From Rothia sp. P100 (GTDB lineage Bacteria > Actinomycetota > Actinomycetes > Actinomycetales > Micrococcaceae): a stretch of DNA of 64,000 nt. The notes beneath the pieces were generated by a model. That model did no database searches, was not told the DNA's origin, and was given only the letters and a program-made list of their open reading frames with translations. The DNA lies in NCBI RefSeq assembly GCF_023712425.1, contig NZ_JAMAYG010000002.1, positions 1 through 64,000 on the forward strand, read 5' to 3'. This document shows positions 54,267 through 62,882 of the stretch, piece by piece. Both the position numbers and the translations under genes were made by a program. Numbering within the stretch: position 1 is the first letter of the stretch; the number at the start of each line of letters is the position of its first letter.

Positions 54267-55164
54267 GGGGAGCGCTATTCACCGCGTGCCGCAAAGCCTC
54301 TTTAACTGCTTTAATGGCAGGTTGCTCTGCGCTCTCTGACCGCACGGTCACAAAAATCTTGCGTTTGGGCTCCCCGGGCAGGGGGAGCACTTTCACAGAA
54401 TCTGCCTCAGCACTTCGAGCCAGGTTCGCCAGGGCAAAGCCCGGCAGGACGGCGGCAGCCCCCGCCGCTGCCAGCTGCAGGTGGGTGCCCAGATCGTCAA
54501 TCACGTAGCGAACCTGAGGCTCAAACCCTGCTGCCCTACACTGGTCGATGGCCCACACCCGGGAGGTGTTGTGCTCACCTTCAAAAACCCAAGGCAGGTG
54601 AGCGGCACCAGCTAGGTCTTCCACCCCAGAATCAGCCGCAACCACCAAATGAAGGGTGTCATGGGTCAGCAGCTCAGAAGTGAGCTCCGCATGCTCGGGG
54701 ATGAAGCGGTGGGGGTAGGACTCTGAAATCACCATGTCGAACTCGCGGCTACGCGTCAGAATGAGGCCGGTCTCAGGGTTAATCTGCACCGCGTGAAGTT
54801 CCACCTGGGGCGCGTCTTCTGCCAGGTAGTTTAGCGCCCCGGGGAGCAGAGCCTGCGCTGCAGACTGAAAGATCGCTAGGCGCACCTGCCCGGCAGGGAT
54901 GCCCTCCAAAAGGGAAATACGGGTGCGAGCGGCGTCCAACTCTGAGAGCACATTGCGGGTGCTTTCCGCCAAAATCAGCGCCTCAGTGGTCAGCTCAACG
55001 TGCCTGCCCACCTTGCGCAGCAGGGGAGCGCCCACCTCTTTTTCAAGAGTGGAGAGCTGTTGCGAGACTGCTGATGAGGTGAGGTGCAGTGCCTTGGCGG
55101 CTGCGGCCAGTGTCCCACGCTCGTGAATTTCAAGCAGCATGGCGAGGCGGCGCAAATCATACAT
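54262..55164 (-). CDS. LysR-family regulator, divergent from putA
   Basis: A 300-residue LysR protein. The HTH reads LAMLLEIHERGTLAAAAKAL with SSAVSQQLSTLEKEVGAPLL; the rest is the periplasmic-binding-protein-like effector domain. ATG 55164 is chosen because AAGGAGGGG lies directly ahead; an upstream ATG at 55188 in frame would overlap that site. By divergence it probably controls putA, with proline or P5C as candidate effector. Confidence 0.88.
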   Translation of the reverse strand: MYDLRRLAMLLEIHERGTLAAAAKALHLTSSAVSQQLSTLEKEVGAPLLRKVGRHVELTTEALILAESTRNVLSELDAARTRISLLEGIPAGQVRLAIFQSAAQALLPGALNYLAEDAPQVELHAVQINPETGLILTRSREFDMVISESYPHRFIPEHAELTSELLTHDTLHLVVAADSGVEDLAGAAHLPWVFEGEHNTSRVWAIDQCRAAGFEPQVRYVIDDLGTHLQLAAAGAAAVLPGFALANLARSAEADSVKVLPLPGEPKRKIFVTVRSESAEQPAIKAVKEALRHAVNSAPR

Positions 55165-55325
55165 GGGAACCCCTCCTTGTAGTGTCATTACAATTTAGCA
55201 AATCTAAACCAAATACATCAAGAAGATTCACTTTTTCTAATAGTGTTTTACTGACCTAAACATGGTGAAATGGGTAACAAGTGCCAAGTTGTGCGCACAC
55301 CGCGCATCCTAGAGGAGGTCCTACC

Positions 55326-58300
55326 ATGGCCCAGCCGTTCGCCGATGAACGCCACCAGAAACTAGCCATCCAAGCAACCGAACTCGTTGCCCAGTGGGTC
55401 AAAGAAGCCCAGAATATTCCTGCAGACCCCGCCGCAGAGAAACTGGCTGGCGTCCTCAAAGACCCCAACGGTCTCGACTTCACAGTAGGCTTCGTAGACG
55501 GTGTTGTGCGCCCCGAAGACCAGAGCGTTGCCGGTAAGAACCTAGAACGCATTGCCCCGATCGTTCCCTCCTTCCTTCCCGGCTATATGAAGGCAGCCGT
55601 AGGCGTCGGCGGCAAGCTAGCTGGTAAGGTCTCTTGGCCTACCGTACCCATCGCCCGCACCGTGCTGCGCCAGATGGTTGGCCACCTGATTGTGGACGCT
55701 CGAGATGAGAAGCTCGGCCCCGCCATCAAGCACCTGACCGCCAGCGGCAATAAGCTCAACATCAACCTGCTCGGTGAAGCAGTACTGGGTGACCGCGAAG
55801 CAGAACGCCGTCTGAGTGAAACCAAGCGCCTGCTGGCCCGCGATGACGTTGACTACGTATCCATCAAGGTTTCCTCTGTGTCTGGCCCCCACTCTCACTG
55901 GGCGTTTGATGAGGTCGTTGAACAAGCCGTCATCCGCCTGACCCCGCTCTATGAGCTGGCGGCTAACTCTGCCCAGAAGAAGTTCATCAACCTGGATATG
56001 GAGGAGTACAAGGATCTGGACATGACCATCGCGGTCTTCACCAAGATTCTTGACCAGCCTCAGCTCAAGCATCTTGAAGCCGGTATCGTTCTTCAGGCCT
56101 ACCTACCCGATACCCTGGCCGCCATGCAGCACCTGCAAGAATGGGCTGCCCAGCGCGTAGCCACCGGTGGAGCCCGCATCAAGGTTCGCCTGGTGAAAGG
56201 TGCCAACCTCTCCATGGAAAAGGTGGAGGCAGCGGTTCACGGCTGGCCCCTGACCACCTGCAACTCCAAGCAGGAATCAGACACCAACTACAAGCGCATC
56301 CTCGACTATGCTCTCAAGCCTGAGCACACTAAGAACGTTCGCCTGGGCGTCGCTGGCCACAACCTCTTTGATGTTGCCTTCGCCCTGCTCCTGGCAGAAG
56401 ACCGCGGTGTGGCCCGAGACGTCGAGTTCGAAATGCTGATCGGTATGGCCTCCCAGCAAGCTGAGGTCATTCGCCAGCGCGTCGGTCACCTGCTGCTCTA
56501 CACCCCCGTGGTGCGCCCCGAAGAATTCGATGTTGCTATCTCCTACCTGGTGCGCCGCCTCGAAGAGAACGCCTCCAGCGAGAACTTCATGAGTGCTGTC
56601 TTCGACCTGGACTCATCCCCAGCTCTCTTCGAGCGTGAGAAGCAGCGCTTCTTGGCTTCACTGGCAGACGTCACCGATGAGGTTCAGCCCCCACAACGCA
56701 CCCAGAACCGCCTGACCGAAACCGAAGACACCGTCTTTAAGCCCGCCGGCGACTTCGAAAACACCCCGGATACCGACTCCGCACTTGCGGCTAACCGCGA
56801 GTGGGGCCGGGCTATTCTGGCACGCTCAGCGACCACCCGCATCGGCATCGACACCCTGGCTGATAATGAGCTAGGCTCGGCGGAACAGGCTGATGCTCTA
56901 GTCGCAGATACCCTTGCCGCCGGTGCCGAATGGGGCGCCCGTCCCGCTAGCGAACGCGCCGCGATCCTGCGCAAGGTCGCAGTCGGTTTGGCAGTTCGCC
57001 GCGGTGACTTTATGGAAATCATGGCGCACGAAGCCGGCAAGACGCTGGACCAGGGCGATGTTGAGGTTTCTGAGGCCGTTGACTTTGCTTACTACTACGC
57101 CATGCTGGCAGAACGACTAGATGAGATGGACGGTGCGCGCCCCGTGCCCGCCAAGCTCACCCTAGTGATTCCCCCCTGGAACTTCCCCACAGCTATCCCC
57201 GTGGGCGGTGTGATCGCCTCCTTGGCAGCCGGTTCCGGTGTCATCTTCAAGCCCGCCTCTAACACCGCCCGCATCGGCGCTCTCATCGCTGAGGTGCTGT
57301 GGGAAGCTGGCGTGCCCCGCGACGTACTGCGCCTGGTCAAGGTCACCGACCGCGATGCTGGCTCCACAATGATTGCAGACCCCCGCGTCGACCGCCTGAT
57401 TCTGACCGGCGGCTACGAAACCGCTGAGATGTTCCGTTCCTGGCGCAAGGACCTGCCGCTCTTCGGCGAGACCTCGGGCAAGAACTCCATCATCGTTACC
57501 CCCAACGCAGACCTCGATTTGGCGGTCAAGGACGTCGTTGCCTCCGCCTTCGGCCACGCAGGCCAGAAGTGTTCAGCCGCCTCCACCGTCATCCTGGTCG
57601 GTAGCGTAGGGGAGTCCAAGCGTTTCTACAACCAGCTAGTCGACGCCGTGAAGTCACTGCACGTGGCGCACCCGCAGGACATCGCCTCAGAAATGGGCCC
57701 GGTCATCGAGGTGCCCGAGGGCAAGCTCAAGCGCGGCCTCACCACCTTAGGCGACGGTGAAACCTGGATCATCAAGCCCCAGCAGCTCGATGAAACCGGC
57801 CGACTCTGGTCACCCGGCGTCCGCGCAGGCGTGAAGCCCGGCAGTGAATACCACCTGACCGAATATTTCGGCCCCATCCTGGGCGTCATGAAGGCAAAGA
57901 CCCTCGAAGAAGCTATTGAGTTGCAGAACGCCACCGATTACGGCCTGACCGCCGGCCTGCACTCACTGGATTCCAAGGAACTTGCCCTCTGGCTCTCTAA
58001 GGTTCAGGCAGGTAACACCTACGTCAACCGCGGCATTACCGGTGCTATCGTTCAGCGTCAGCCTTTCGGCGGCTGGAAGAAGTCAACTGTCGGTTCAGGC
58101 ACCAAGGCTGGCGGCCCCAACTACCTGGTAGCACTAACTGACTGGGTCAGCGAGCCCTCAACCGCTACCACTTCCCCCCATAAGGCAGAAGTACGCGAGA
58201 TCCTGGCAGCCCTGCGTGAACCTACCGCCACCAACGATGGCGGCATCGAGTTCCTCACCCGCTCAGCCAGCTCGGACGCCGCAGCATGGGCCACTGAATT

Positions 58301-58808
58301 CGGTGTAGGGCATGATCCCAGCAACCTGGGCGTTGAGCGTAACATCCTGCGTTACCTGCCCACTGTCGTTCAGGTGCGCCTGGACTCCACGGGCAGTATG
58401 GATCACGCCATCCGTGTGCTGCTGGCGGGCGTAGCGGCCGGGGCGAAGATTGAGTTCAGCACCGCTCTTGCTCTGCCCGTGGCAGTGCGTGGTGCCGTAA
58501 CCTCAGCTGGGATCACAATCATCGAGCAGAGCGATGCAGACTACCGCGCTTCCCTGCAGCGCATCGCTAAGGCAACTACTCAGGATCTGGAAGGTACCTC
58601 CTTAGAAGGTGCCCGTATCCGCTACATCGGTGATGATTCCACCTCAATCTACGAGGCTCTGGACGGGCGCCCCGACATTGCGGTTTACTTCCAGCCCGTG
58701 ACCGAGGCAGGTCGTATCGAGATGCTGCCCTTCCTGCGTGAGCAGGCAGTATCTATCACCGCCCACCGCTTTGGTAACCCCGACAAGTTCTCAGAGAAAG
58801 TCATCTAG
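55326..58808 (+). CDS. putA: Bifunctional proline dehydrogenase / P5C dehydrogenase
   Basis: A 1160-residue enzyme that oxidises proline to glutamate in two steps with channelled P5C. The FAD-dependent proline dehydrogenase part spans about 85-455 (YVSIKVSSVS, INLDMEEYKDLDMT, RIKVRLVKGAN). The aldehyde dehydrogenase part spans about 490-1000, with LPLFGETSGKNS (Glu) and FGHAGQKCSAASTVI (nucleophile Cys). A C-terminal ~140 residues follow. No N-terminal DNA-binding domain is present, so PutA is not its own repressor; the LysR gene may be. The start is ATG 55326 after AGAGGAGG. Confidence 0.94.
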   Translation: MAQPFADERHQKLAIQATELVAQWVKEAQNIPADPAAEKLAGVLKDPNGLDFTVGFVDGVVRPEDQSVAGKNLERIAPIVPSFLPGYMKAAVGVGGKLAGKVSWPTVPIARTVLRQMVGHLIVDARDEKLGPAIKHLTASGNKLNINLLGEAVLGDREAERRLSETKRLLARDDVDYVSIKVSSVSGPHSHWAFDEVVEQAVIRLTPLYELAANSAQKKFINLDMEEYKDLDMTIAVFTKILDQPQLKHLEAGIVLQAYLPDTLAAMQHLQEWAAQRVATGGARIKVRLVKGANLSMEKVEAAVHGWPLTTCNSKQESDTNYKRILDYALKPEHTKNVRLGVAGHNLFDVAFALLLAEDRGVARDVEFEMLIGMASQQAEVIRQRVGHLLLYTPVVRPEEFDVAISYLVRRLEENASSENFMSAVFDLDSSPALFEREKQRFLASLADVTDEVQPPQRTQNRLTETEDTVFKPAGDFENTPDTDSALAANREWGRAILARSATTRIGIDTLADNELGSAEQADALVADTLAAGAEWGARPASERAAILRKVAVGLAVRRGDFMEIMAHEAGKTLDQGDVEVSEAVDFAYYYAMLAERLDEMDGARPVPAKLTLVIPPWNFPTAIPVGGVIASLAAGSGVIFKPASNTARIGALIAEVLWEAGVPRDVLRLVKVTDRDAGSTMIADPRVDRLILTGGYETAEMFRSWRKDLPLFGETSGKNSIIVTPNADLDLAVKDVVASAFGHAGQKCSAASTVILVGSVGESKRFYNQLVDAVKSLHVAHPQDIASEMGPVIEVPEGKLKRGLTTLGDGETWIIKPQQLDETGRLWSPGVRAGVKPGSEYHLTEYFGPILGVMKAKTLEEAIELQNATDYGLTAGLHSLDSKELALWLSKVQAGNTYVNRGITGAIVQRQPFGGWKKSTVGSGTKAGGPNYLVALTDWVSEPSTATTSPHKAEVREILAALREPTATNDGGIEFLTRSASSDAAAWATEFGVGHDPSNLGVERNILRYLPTVVQVRLDSTGSMDHAIRVLLAGVAAGAKIEFSTALALPVAVRGAVTSAGITIIEQSDADYRASLQRIAKATTQDLEGTSLEGARIRYIGDDSTSIYEALDGRPDIAVYFQPVTEAGRIEMLPFLREQAVSITAHRFGNPDKFSEKVI

Positions 58809-58831
58809 GGTCCAGGCTGCATAAGGTAAAT

Positions 58832-58885
58832 GCCGCCTTTCGCGCCGCTGCTCAACCAGCAGGGGAGTGAGAGGCGGCTTCTTTA
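58832..58885 (+). terminator. Terminator after putA
   Basis: GCCGCCT (58832-58838) pairs with AGGCGGC (58872-58878), followed by TTCTTTATT. Inner pairs extend the stem. Confidence 0.7.
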
Positions 58886-59060
58886 TTCTCTTTTCTGGCG
58901 GGCAGTAGGCAACACGGTGTCTTGCGTTACGTTCACCTATCGGCTGTGTCATAGAATAAGAGGTAAGAAGCCCTTGTTCCCTCGCGATGGTTTCAACCTT
59001 AAACTTTCGAGTTTCACGCGCCTCGATCGGCATCTTTCACAACAGAAAAGGAAATCTCCG

Positions 59061-59447
59061 ATGAGCAACATTCCTGCAGAACTCAAGTACACCAAAGAAC
59101 ACGAGTGGGTGAGCGCACTCACCGCTGATGGTACCGTGCGTATCGGTGTCACCGATCATGCTCAGGACGCCCTGGGCGACGTTGTCTACGTTGACTTACC
59201 CGAGGTGGGCGGAACCCTAGAGGCCGACGCTACCTTTGGCGAGATCGAATCCACCAAGAGTGTTTCTGATCTGTTCGCTCCTATTAACGGTGAAGTCGTT
59301 GCTGTTAACGAGGAGCTTGAAGCGGCACCCGAGACTGTGAACTCAGACCCCTATGGCGCGGGTTGGCTCATTGAGGTTCGCCCTGCTGACGCAGCCGATC
59401 TCGAAAACCTGATGTCTGCAGCTGATTACGAGGCTGAGACCGCCTAG
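59061..59447 (+). CDS. gcvH: Glycine cleavage system H protein
   Basis: A 128-residue lipoyl carrier. The lipoylation Lys is in EIESTKSVSD. YTKEHEWVSA opens the domain; GDVVYVDLPEVG and NSDPYGAGWLIEV are canonical. The start is ATG 59061 after AAAGGAAA; the upstream open frame lacks support. No gcvP or gcvT is nearby. In actinobacteria gcvH is followed by garA, as here. Confidence 0.95.
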   Translation: MSNIPAELKYTKEHEWVSALTADGTVRIGVTDHAQDALGDVVYVDLPEVGGTLEADATFGEIESTKSVSDLFAPINGEVVAVNEELEAAPETVNSDPYGAGWLIEVRPADAADLENLMSAADYEAETA

Positions 59448-59467
59448 TCAAGGGATATTTCTTCCCC

Positions 59468-59500
59468 GAGCCACCGCCAAAGGCGGTGGCTCTTTTCTTA
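59468..59500 (+). terminator. Terminator after gcvH
   Basis: GAGCCACCGCC (59468-59478) pairs perfectly with GGCGGTGGCTC (59482-59492), followed by TTTTCTT. Confidence 0.9.
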
Positions 59501-59699
59501 TCCAGGCGCTAATGGGTTTCCGTTTGTAAAAAACCTGCCCAGAAAGCGGTGTGAATGGGGCAATAATCAGGGGTTCTGGCTAAGATTAAACAAACGGTTC
59601 ACTGTTTACCATTTTGTGACCTTTGAACCAGCCTGAAACCCCCTCGCTTCGCGTATGTTCCCATACCGAACAGAGATCTACTACATCAAGGACCCCAGC

Positions 59700-60140
59700 A
59701 TGTCCCACCACGAAGCGCATCCTGCCACCACCACTATCCCGCTGTCCATTTCTGATATTGCCAGTTCACACAACCCCACTGATGAAGAGCTGTCGGTTAT
59801 CGCTACTCTGCCCGGCGGTTCAGCCGTACTCATCGGCATTGACGGTCAGTTCAAAGGCGCACGTTTCTTGCTGACCGCCGATTCTGATGAAAGTGGCGCG
59901 GTAGAGCCCATTATTGCTGGCCGTAGCCCCGAATCTGATATTTACCTGGACGACGTTACGGTTTCACGCCGCCACGCTCTGTTTATTCCCAACGCAGGTA
60001 GCTTCATCCTGACTGACGCTGACTCACTGAACGGCACCTACGTCAACGGTGACCGAGTCGATGAGGCCTACCTTAAGAACGGCGATGAAGTGCACATCGG
60101 CAAGTTCCACTTTGCTTTCTACTTGGGCACGGGGCAGTAA
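59700..60140 (+). CDS. garA: FHA-domain protein GarA
   Basis: A 146-residue homologue of GarA/OdhI, which, depending on phosphorylation, inhibits 2-oxoglutarate dehydrogenase. The FHA domain spans about 45-140: GRSPESDIYLDDVTVSRRHALF and DSLNGTYVNGDRV bind pThr. In mycobacteria the N-terminal ETTS motif is phosphorylated by PknB/PknG; here the matching segment reads HPATTTIPLS, so Thr residues are there but the Glu and Ser are not. The start is ATG 59700 with AAGGA ahead. It overlaps ftsR by one base. Confidence 0.9.
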   Translation: MSHHEAHPATTTIPLSISDIASSHNPTDEELSVIATLPGGSAVLIGIDGQFKGARFLLTADSDESGAVEPIIAGRSPESDIYLDDVTVSRRHALFIPNAGSFILTDADSLNGTYVNGDRVDEAYLKNGDEVHIGKFHFAFYLGTGQ

Positions 60141-60853
60141 TGGCCGGCGAATCAGTTCAAACTGAGCCAGCTGATGGGCAGGTCAAGAATAAGACAATTG
60201 GCCAGGTTCTCGCTGCTCTTGAACCTGACTTTCCCGGTATCAGCGCCTCAAAAATCCGCTTCCTGGAAGACAAAGGCTTGGTCAGTCCCCAGCGCACCAA
60301 TACCGGCTACCGCAAGTATTCGGCCCAGGACATCGAGCGACTACGCTACGTTCTAGAGCTGCAGCGCGATCAGTACCTCCCTCTCAAGGTGATTAGGGAG
60401 CGCTTGGCTGATCTGGACGCTGGCAAGGTGCAGTTTACTGACCCCGAGGTTGAAGTTGCAGAAGCTCAAACTACTGAGGCCGCTGCGCCTTCCCGAACTT
60501 TCACCCTGCGTGAGTTGGGGCAGGAGGCAGAGGTTGATATGCCGTTGCTTCGTGAGCTCATGAAGTATGGCCTACTCTTAGAGAATAAAGATGTCTACGA
60601 TGAGTATGACCTGGCGGTTACTAAGGTCTGTAATCAGCTGACCGCTCACGGTCTGCACCCTCGCCACCTGCGGGCTTTTAGGGCTGCTGCTGATCGTGAG
60701 GTTGATCTGGTGGAAACCGCGGTGGGGCCGCTTGCCCTGCGTAAGGATGAGACCTCCCGTGCTCGAGCAGCTGAACTAGCGGGGGATATCGCTCAGCTTT
60801 TACTGCGCCTGCATATGGGTTTGGTTGCTGGCTCAATGCCTACGTACGAGTAG
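60140..60853 (+). CDS. ftsR: MerR-family regulator FtsR
   Basis: A 237-residue regulator. The N-terminal MerR HTH reads SASKIRFLEDKGLVSPQRTN and GYRKYSAQDIERLRYVLEL; a second HTH-like part (FTLRELGQEAEVDMPLLREL) follows, as in mycobacterial Rv1828 and corynebacterial FtsR, which activates ftsZ in Corynebacterium. It is translationally coupled to garA (TAATG). No metal-binding Cys is seen. Confidence 0.88.
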   Translation: MAGESVQTEPADGQVKNKTIGQVLAALEPDFPGISASKIRFLEDKGLVSPQRTNTGYRKYSAQDIERLRYVLELQRDQYLPLKVIRERLADLDAGKVQFTDPEVEVAEAQTTEAAAPSRTFTLRELGQEAEVDMPLLRELMKYGLLLENKDVYDEYDLAVTKVCNQLTAHGLHPRHLRAFRAAADREVDLVETAVGPLALRKDETSRARAAELAGDIAQLLLRLHMGLVAGSMPTYE

Positions 60854-61041
60854 GTTGCTGCCACTGAAGGAAGACTCCTTGGTCGCCTCTCTTGGGGGTG
60901 CCGTGGGCACAGTCTTGCTTGATGACGAGAACCACGTTAAAACGCCGTGCTGAGCTAGGGTGCTTTAAACCGGAAAATGCGTGTGCGCCGGGTAGGATAG
61001 GTACAGTTCAAATCGTTGTAGAGGAAGGAATCACTGTTATC

Positions 61042-61689
61042 GTGAAGCATCATGACCCAACAGTAGAGCATAGCGCGCTGCGAGGCGTACCTTCTTCTAT
61101 GGACCAACCGCTGCTAGGGTTCGATGATGTGCTCCACCGCGCTTCTCCCGTAGGCCAGCAGGGTGTTCTCTTTGATGACCCCGTCTCATTGGTGGATGAA
61201 AACCTGGGTTACCGCGGGCCCACTGCTTGCAAGGCTGCTGGTATCACCTATCGTCAGTTGGACTACTGGGCACGCACCCAGCTGGTGGAACCTACCGTCC
61301 GGTCGGCTAAGGGCTCGGGCTCTCAGCGTCTTTATTCTTTTCGCGATGTTTTGGTGCTCAAGATTGTTAAGCGCCTACTAGACACCGGTGTTTCCCTTCA
61401 GCAGATTCGCACCTCGGTAGAGCACCTGCGGACTCGCGGGGTAGAGGATCTTGCCGGCATTACTCTGATGTCAGACGGTGCCAGCGTTTATGAGTGCACT
61501 TCAGCCTCGGAAGTTATCGACCTAGTCCAGGCAGGGCAGGGCGTTTTCGGTATTGCTATTGGCCGGGTCTGGCGTGAGCTTGAAATATCGCTTAGCGAGC
61601 TACCGGGTGAGAACACTGCCGTTGAAGAGGCCAGCACCGAGATTCATGATGAACTTTCCGCGCGGCGAGCCCGCAAGGCTGGCACATAA
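61042..61689 (+). CDS. Second MerR-family regulator (Rv1830-like)
   Basis: A 215-residue protein. The HTH is TACKAAGITYRQLDYWARTQ, then GSGSQRLYSFRDVLVLKIVKRLLDTGVSLQQI. This matches the second MerR protein of the actinobacterial garA cluster. GTG 61042 is chosen because GAGGAAGGAA lies upstream; the frame opens earlier (60892) without a site. In mycobacteria a DUF151 gene lies between the two MerR genes; it is missing here. Confidence 0.85.
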   Translation: MKHHDPTVEHSALRGVPSSMDQPLLGFDDVLHRASPVGQQGVLFDDPVSLVDENLGYRGPTACKAAGITYRQLDYWARTQLVEPTVRSAKGSGSQRLYSFRDVLVLKIVKRLLDTGVSLQQIRTSVEHLRTRGVEDLAGITLMSDGASVYECTSASEVIDLVQAGQGVFGIAIGRVWRELEISLSELPGENTAVEEASTEIHDELSARRARKAGT

Positions 61690-61711
61690 ACTTTTCTCAG
61701 CTTAACAAGGT

Positions 61712-61743
61712 CGAGGGCCCCTCTATAAAAAGAGGGGCCCTCG
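61712..61743. terminator. Bidirectional terminator
   Basis: CGAGGGCCCCTCT (61712-61724) pairs perfectly with AGAGGGGCCCTCG (61731-61743). It lies between the convergent MerR and ParA genes. Confidence 0.88.
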
Positions 61744-61781
61744 GTGTTGGGTGGGCGCTGAGCCTATTCTGCCGTTATGCT

Positions 61782-62594
61782 TCATGCTTGCTGAGGGAAG
61801 AGCCCCTGCAGAAGGTGTGTAAAAGCGGACGCGAGTGGCTGGGCTTCTGCTTCAGGCCAGTAGTGCACCGGGTAGGCCGCCCCCTGAATTCTTTGCAGTA
61901 TGGGGGCATCGGGCAGGGTGGTTGAAGCAACCAGGTCCCCAAAGAGGGTTCGCATTTCTTCGGTGCGATAATCGTGCTCGGGGTCTGAGTCGCGCACCTT
62001 GTTGACCACAATAGAAGCTGAGTTCACTGCGTATTCGGTGTTGGCTTCAAACCTGGCAATCGCTCGAAGGGTGCGCTCTGAACCGGCAACGGAAAAGAGC
62101 GAGGGTTCAGCTACTGAAATAACTCTATCGCTGGCAGCCCATGCCATTTCGGTGAGCCGACCTAGGGTGGGTGGGCAGTCGATGAGGATCAGGTCAAAGC
62201 TATCGCTGACGCCCCCTAGCAGGTTGCTGAGCAGGGGAAGCGTTACCTGAGAATCGAGGGATTCCAGTGCTGTTGAGCGGGCGGAACCGCGAATAACCCA
62301 CACTCCGGCGTCCAAACCAGTGCTCGAGGCGTTACCCAGACTGCCCAGTGAAACCCAGCTAGAGGCTACCAGCTCATCATCGATCCCGGTCTCTCTGGGC
62401 TCCAGCAGTAACGAAGCGATATCGCGGCCCTGCTGGCTGCTCACGCCAAGGCCGGTAGAGGCATCACCGTGGGGATCAAGATCAATCACCAGCACCCTAA
62501 AACCAGAAGCCTGAGCTGCAGATGCTAGCCCCAGGGTGACGGATGTTTTACCCACCCCGCCCTTGAGGCTACTGATACTGACTATGCTTGCCAA
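61782..62594 (-). CDS. Orphan ParA-family ATPase
   Basis: A 270-residue ParA with Walker A SLKGGVGKTSVTLG, VIDLDPHGDASTGLG (A') and LILIDCPPTLGRLTEMA (Walker B). No ParB-like partner is adjacent. It is convergent to the MerR gene. Such an orphan ParA next to the MerR cluster and pyc is seen in Micrococcaceae; the cargo is unknown. It differs clearly from the scpA-linked ParA in this window. Confidence 0.87.
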   Translation of the reverse strand: MASIVSISSLKGGVGKTSVTLGLASAAQASGFRVLVIDLDPHGDASTGLGVSSQQGRDIASLLLEPRETGIDDELVASSWVSLGSLGNASSTGLDAGVWVIRGSARSTALESLDSQVTLPLLSNLLGGVSDSFDLILIDCPPTLGRLTEMAWAASDRVISVAEPSLFSVAGSERTLRAIARFEANTEYAVNSASIVVNKVRDSDPEHDYRTEEMRTLFGDLVASTTLPDAPILQRIQGAAYPVHYWPEAEAQPLASAFTHLLQGLFPQQA

Positions 62595-62882
62595 ATTGGT
62601 GTCTGCCTCTCACAAATGGTTATTAGGTCTTAGCTCTATGCTACCTAATAACCGCATCCTGCCTGAGGACAAGAGCAAAGCTGATGGTCAGACCACAGAT
62701 GTGTTCTATATTTAATCATGTTATCAGTTTCACAATAAACAGTTTCATTACGCCCAACATGACCAAAAATGAGACAAAACTCGGGTAGAGCTTGCTCTGA
62801 GCTATATATTTGAGGTGTTCACACACACAGTCGTGGCTAAAGTTCCGCTGGGACCCCAGGCAACGGAACGGAACGGAAAAAT

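Noticed and set aside
58880-59060. Glycine riboswitch ahead of gcvH
   Set aside because: I could not find the paired conserved glycine-aptamer cores; the stretch looks like a plain promoter/leader.
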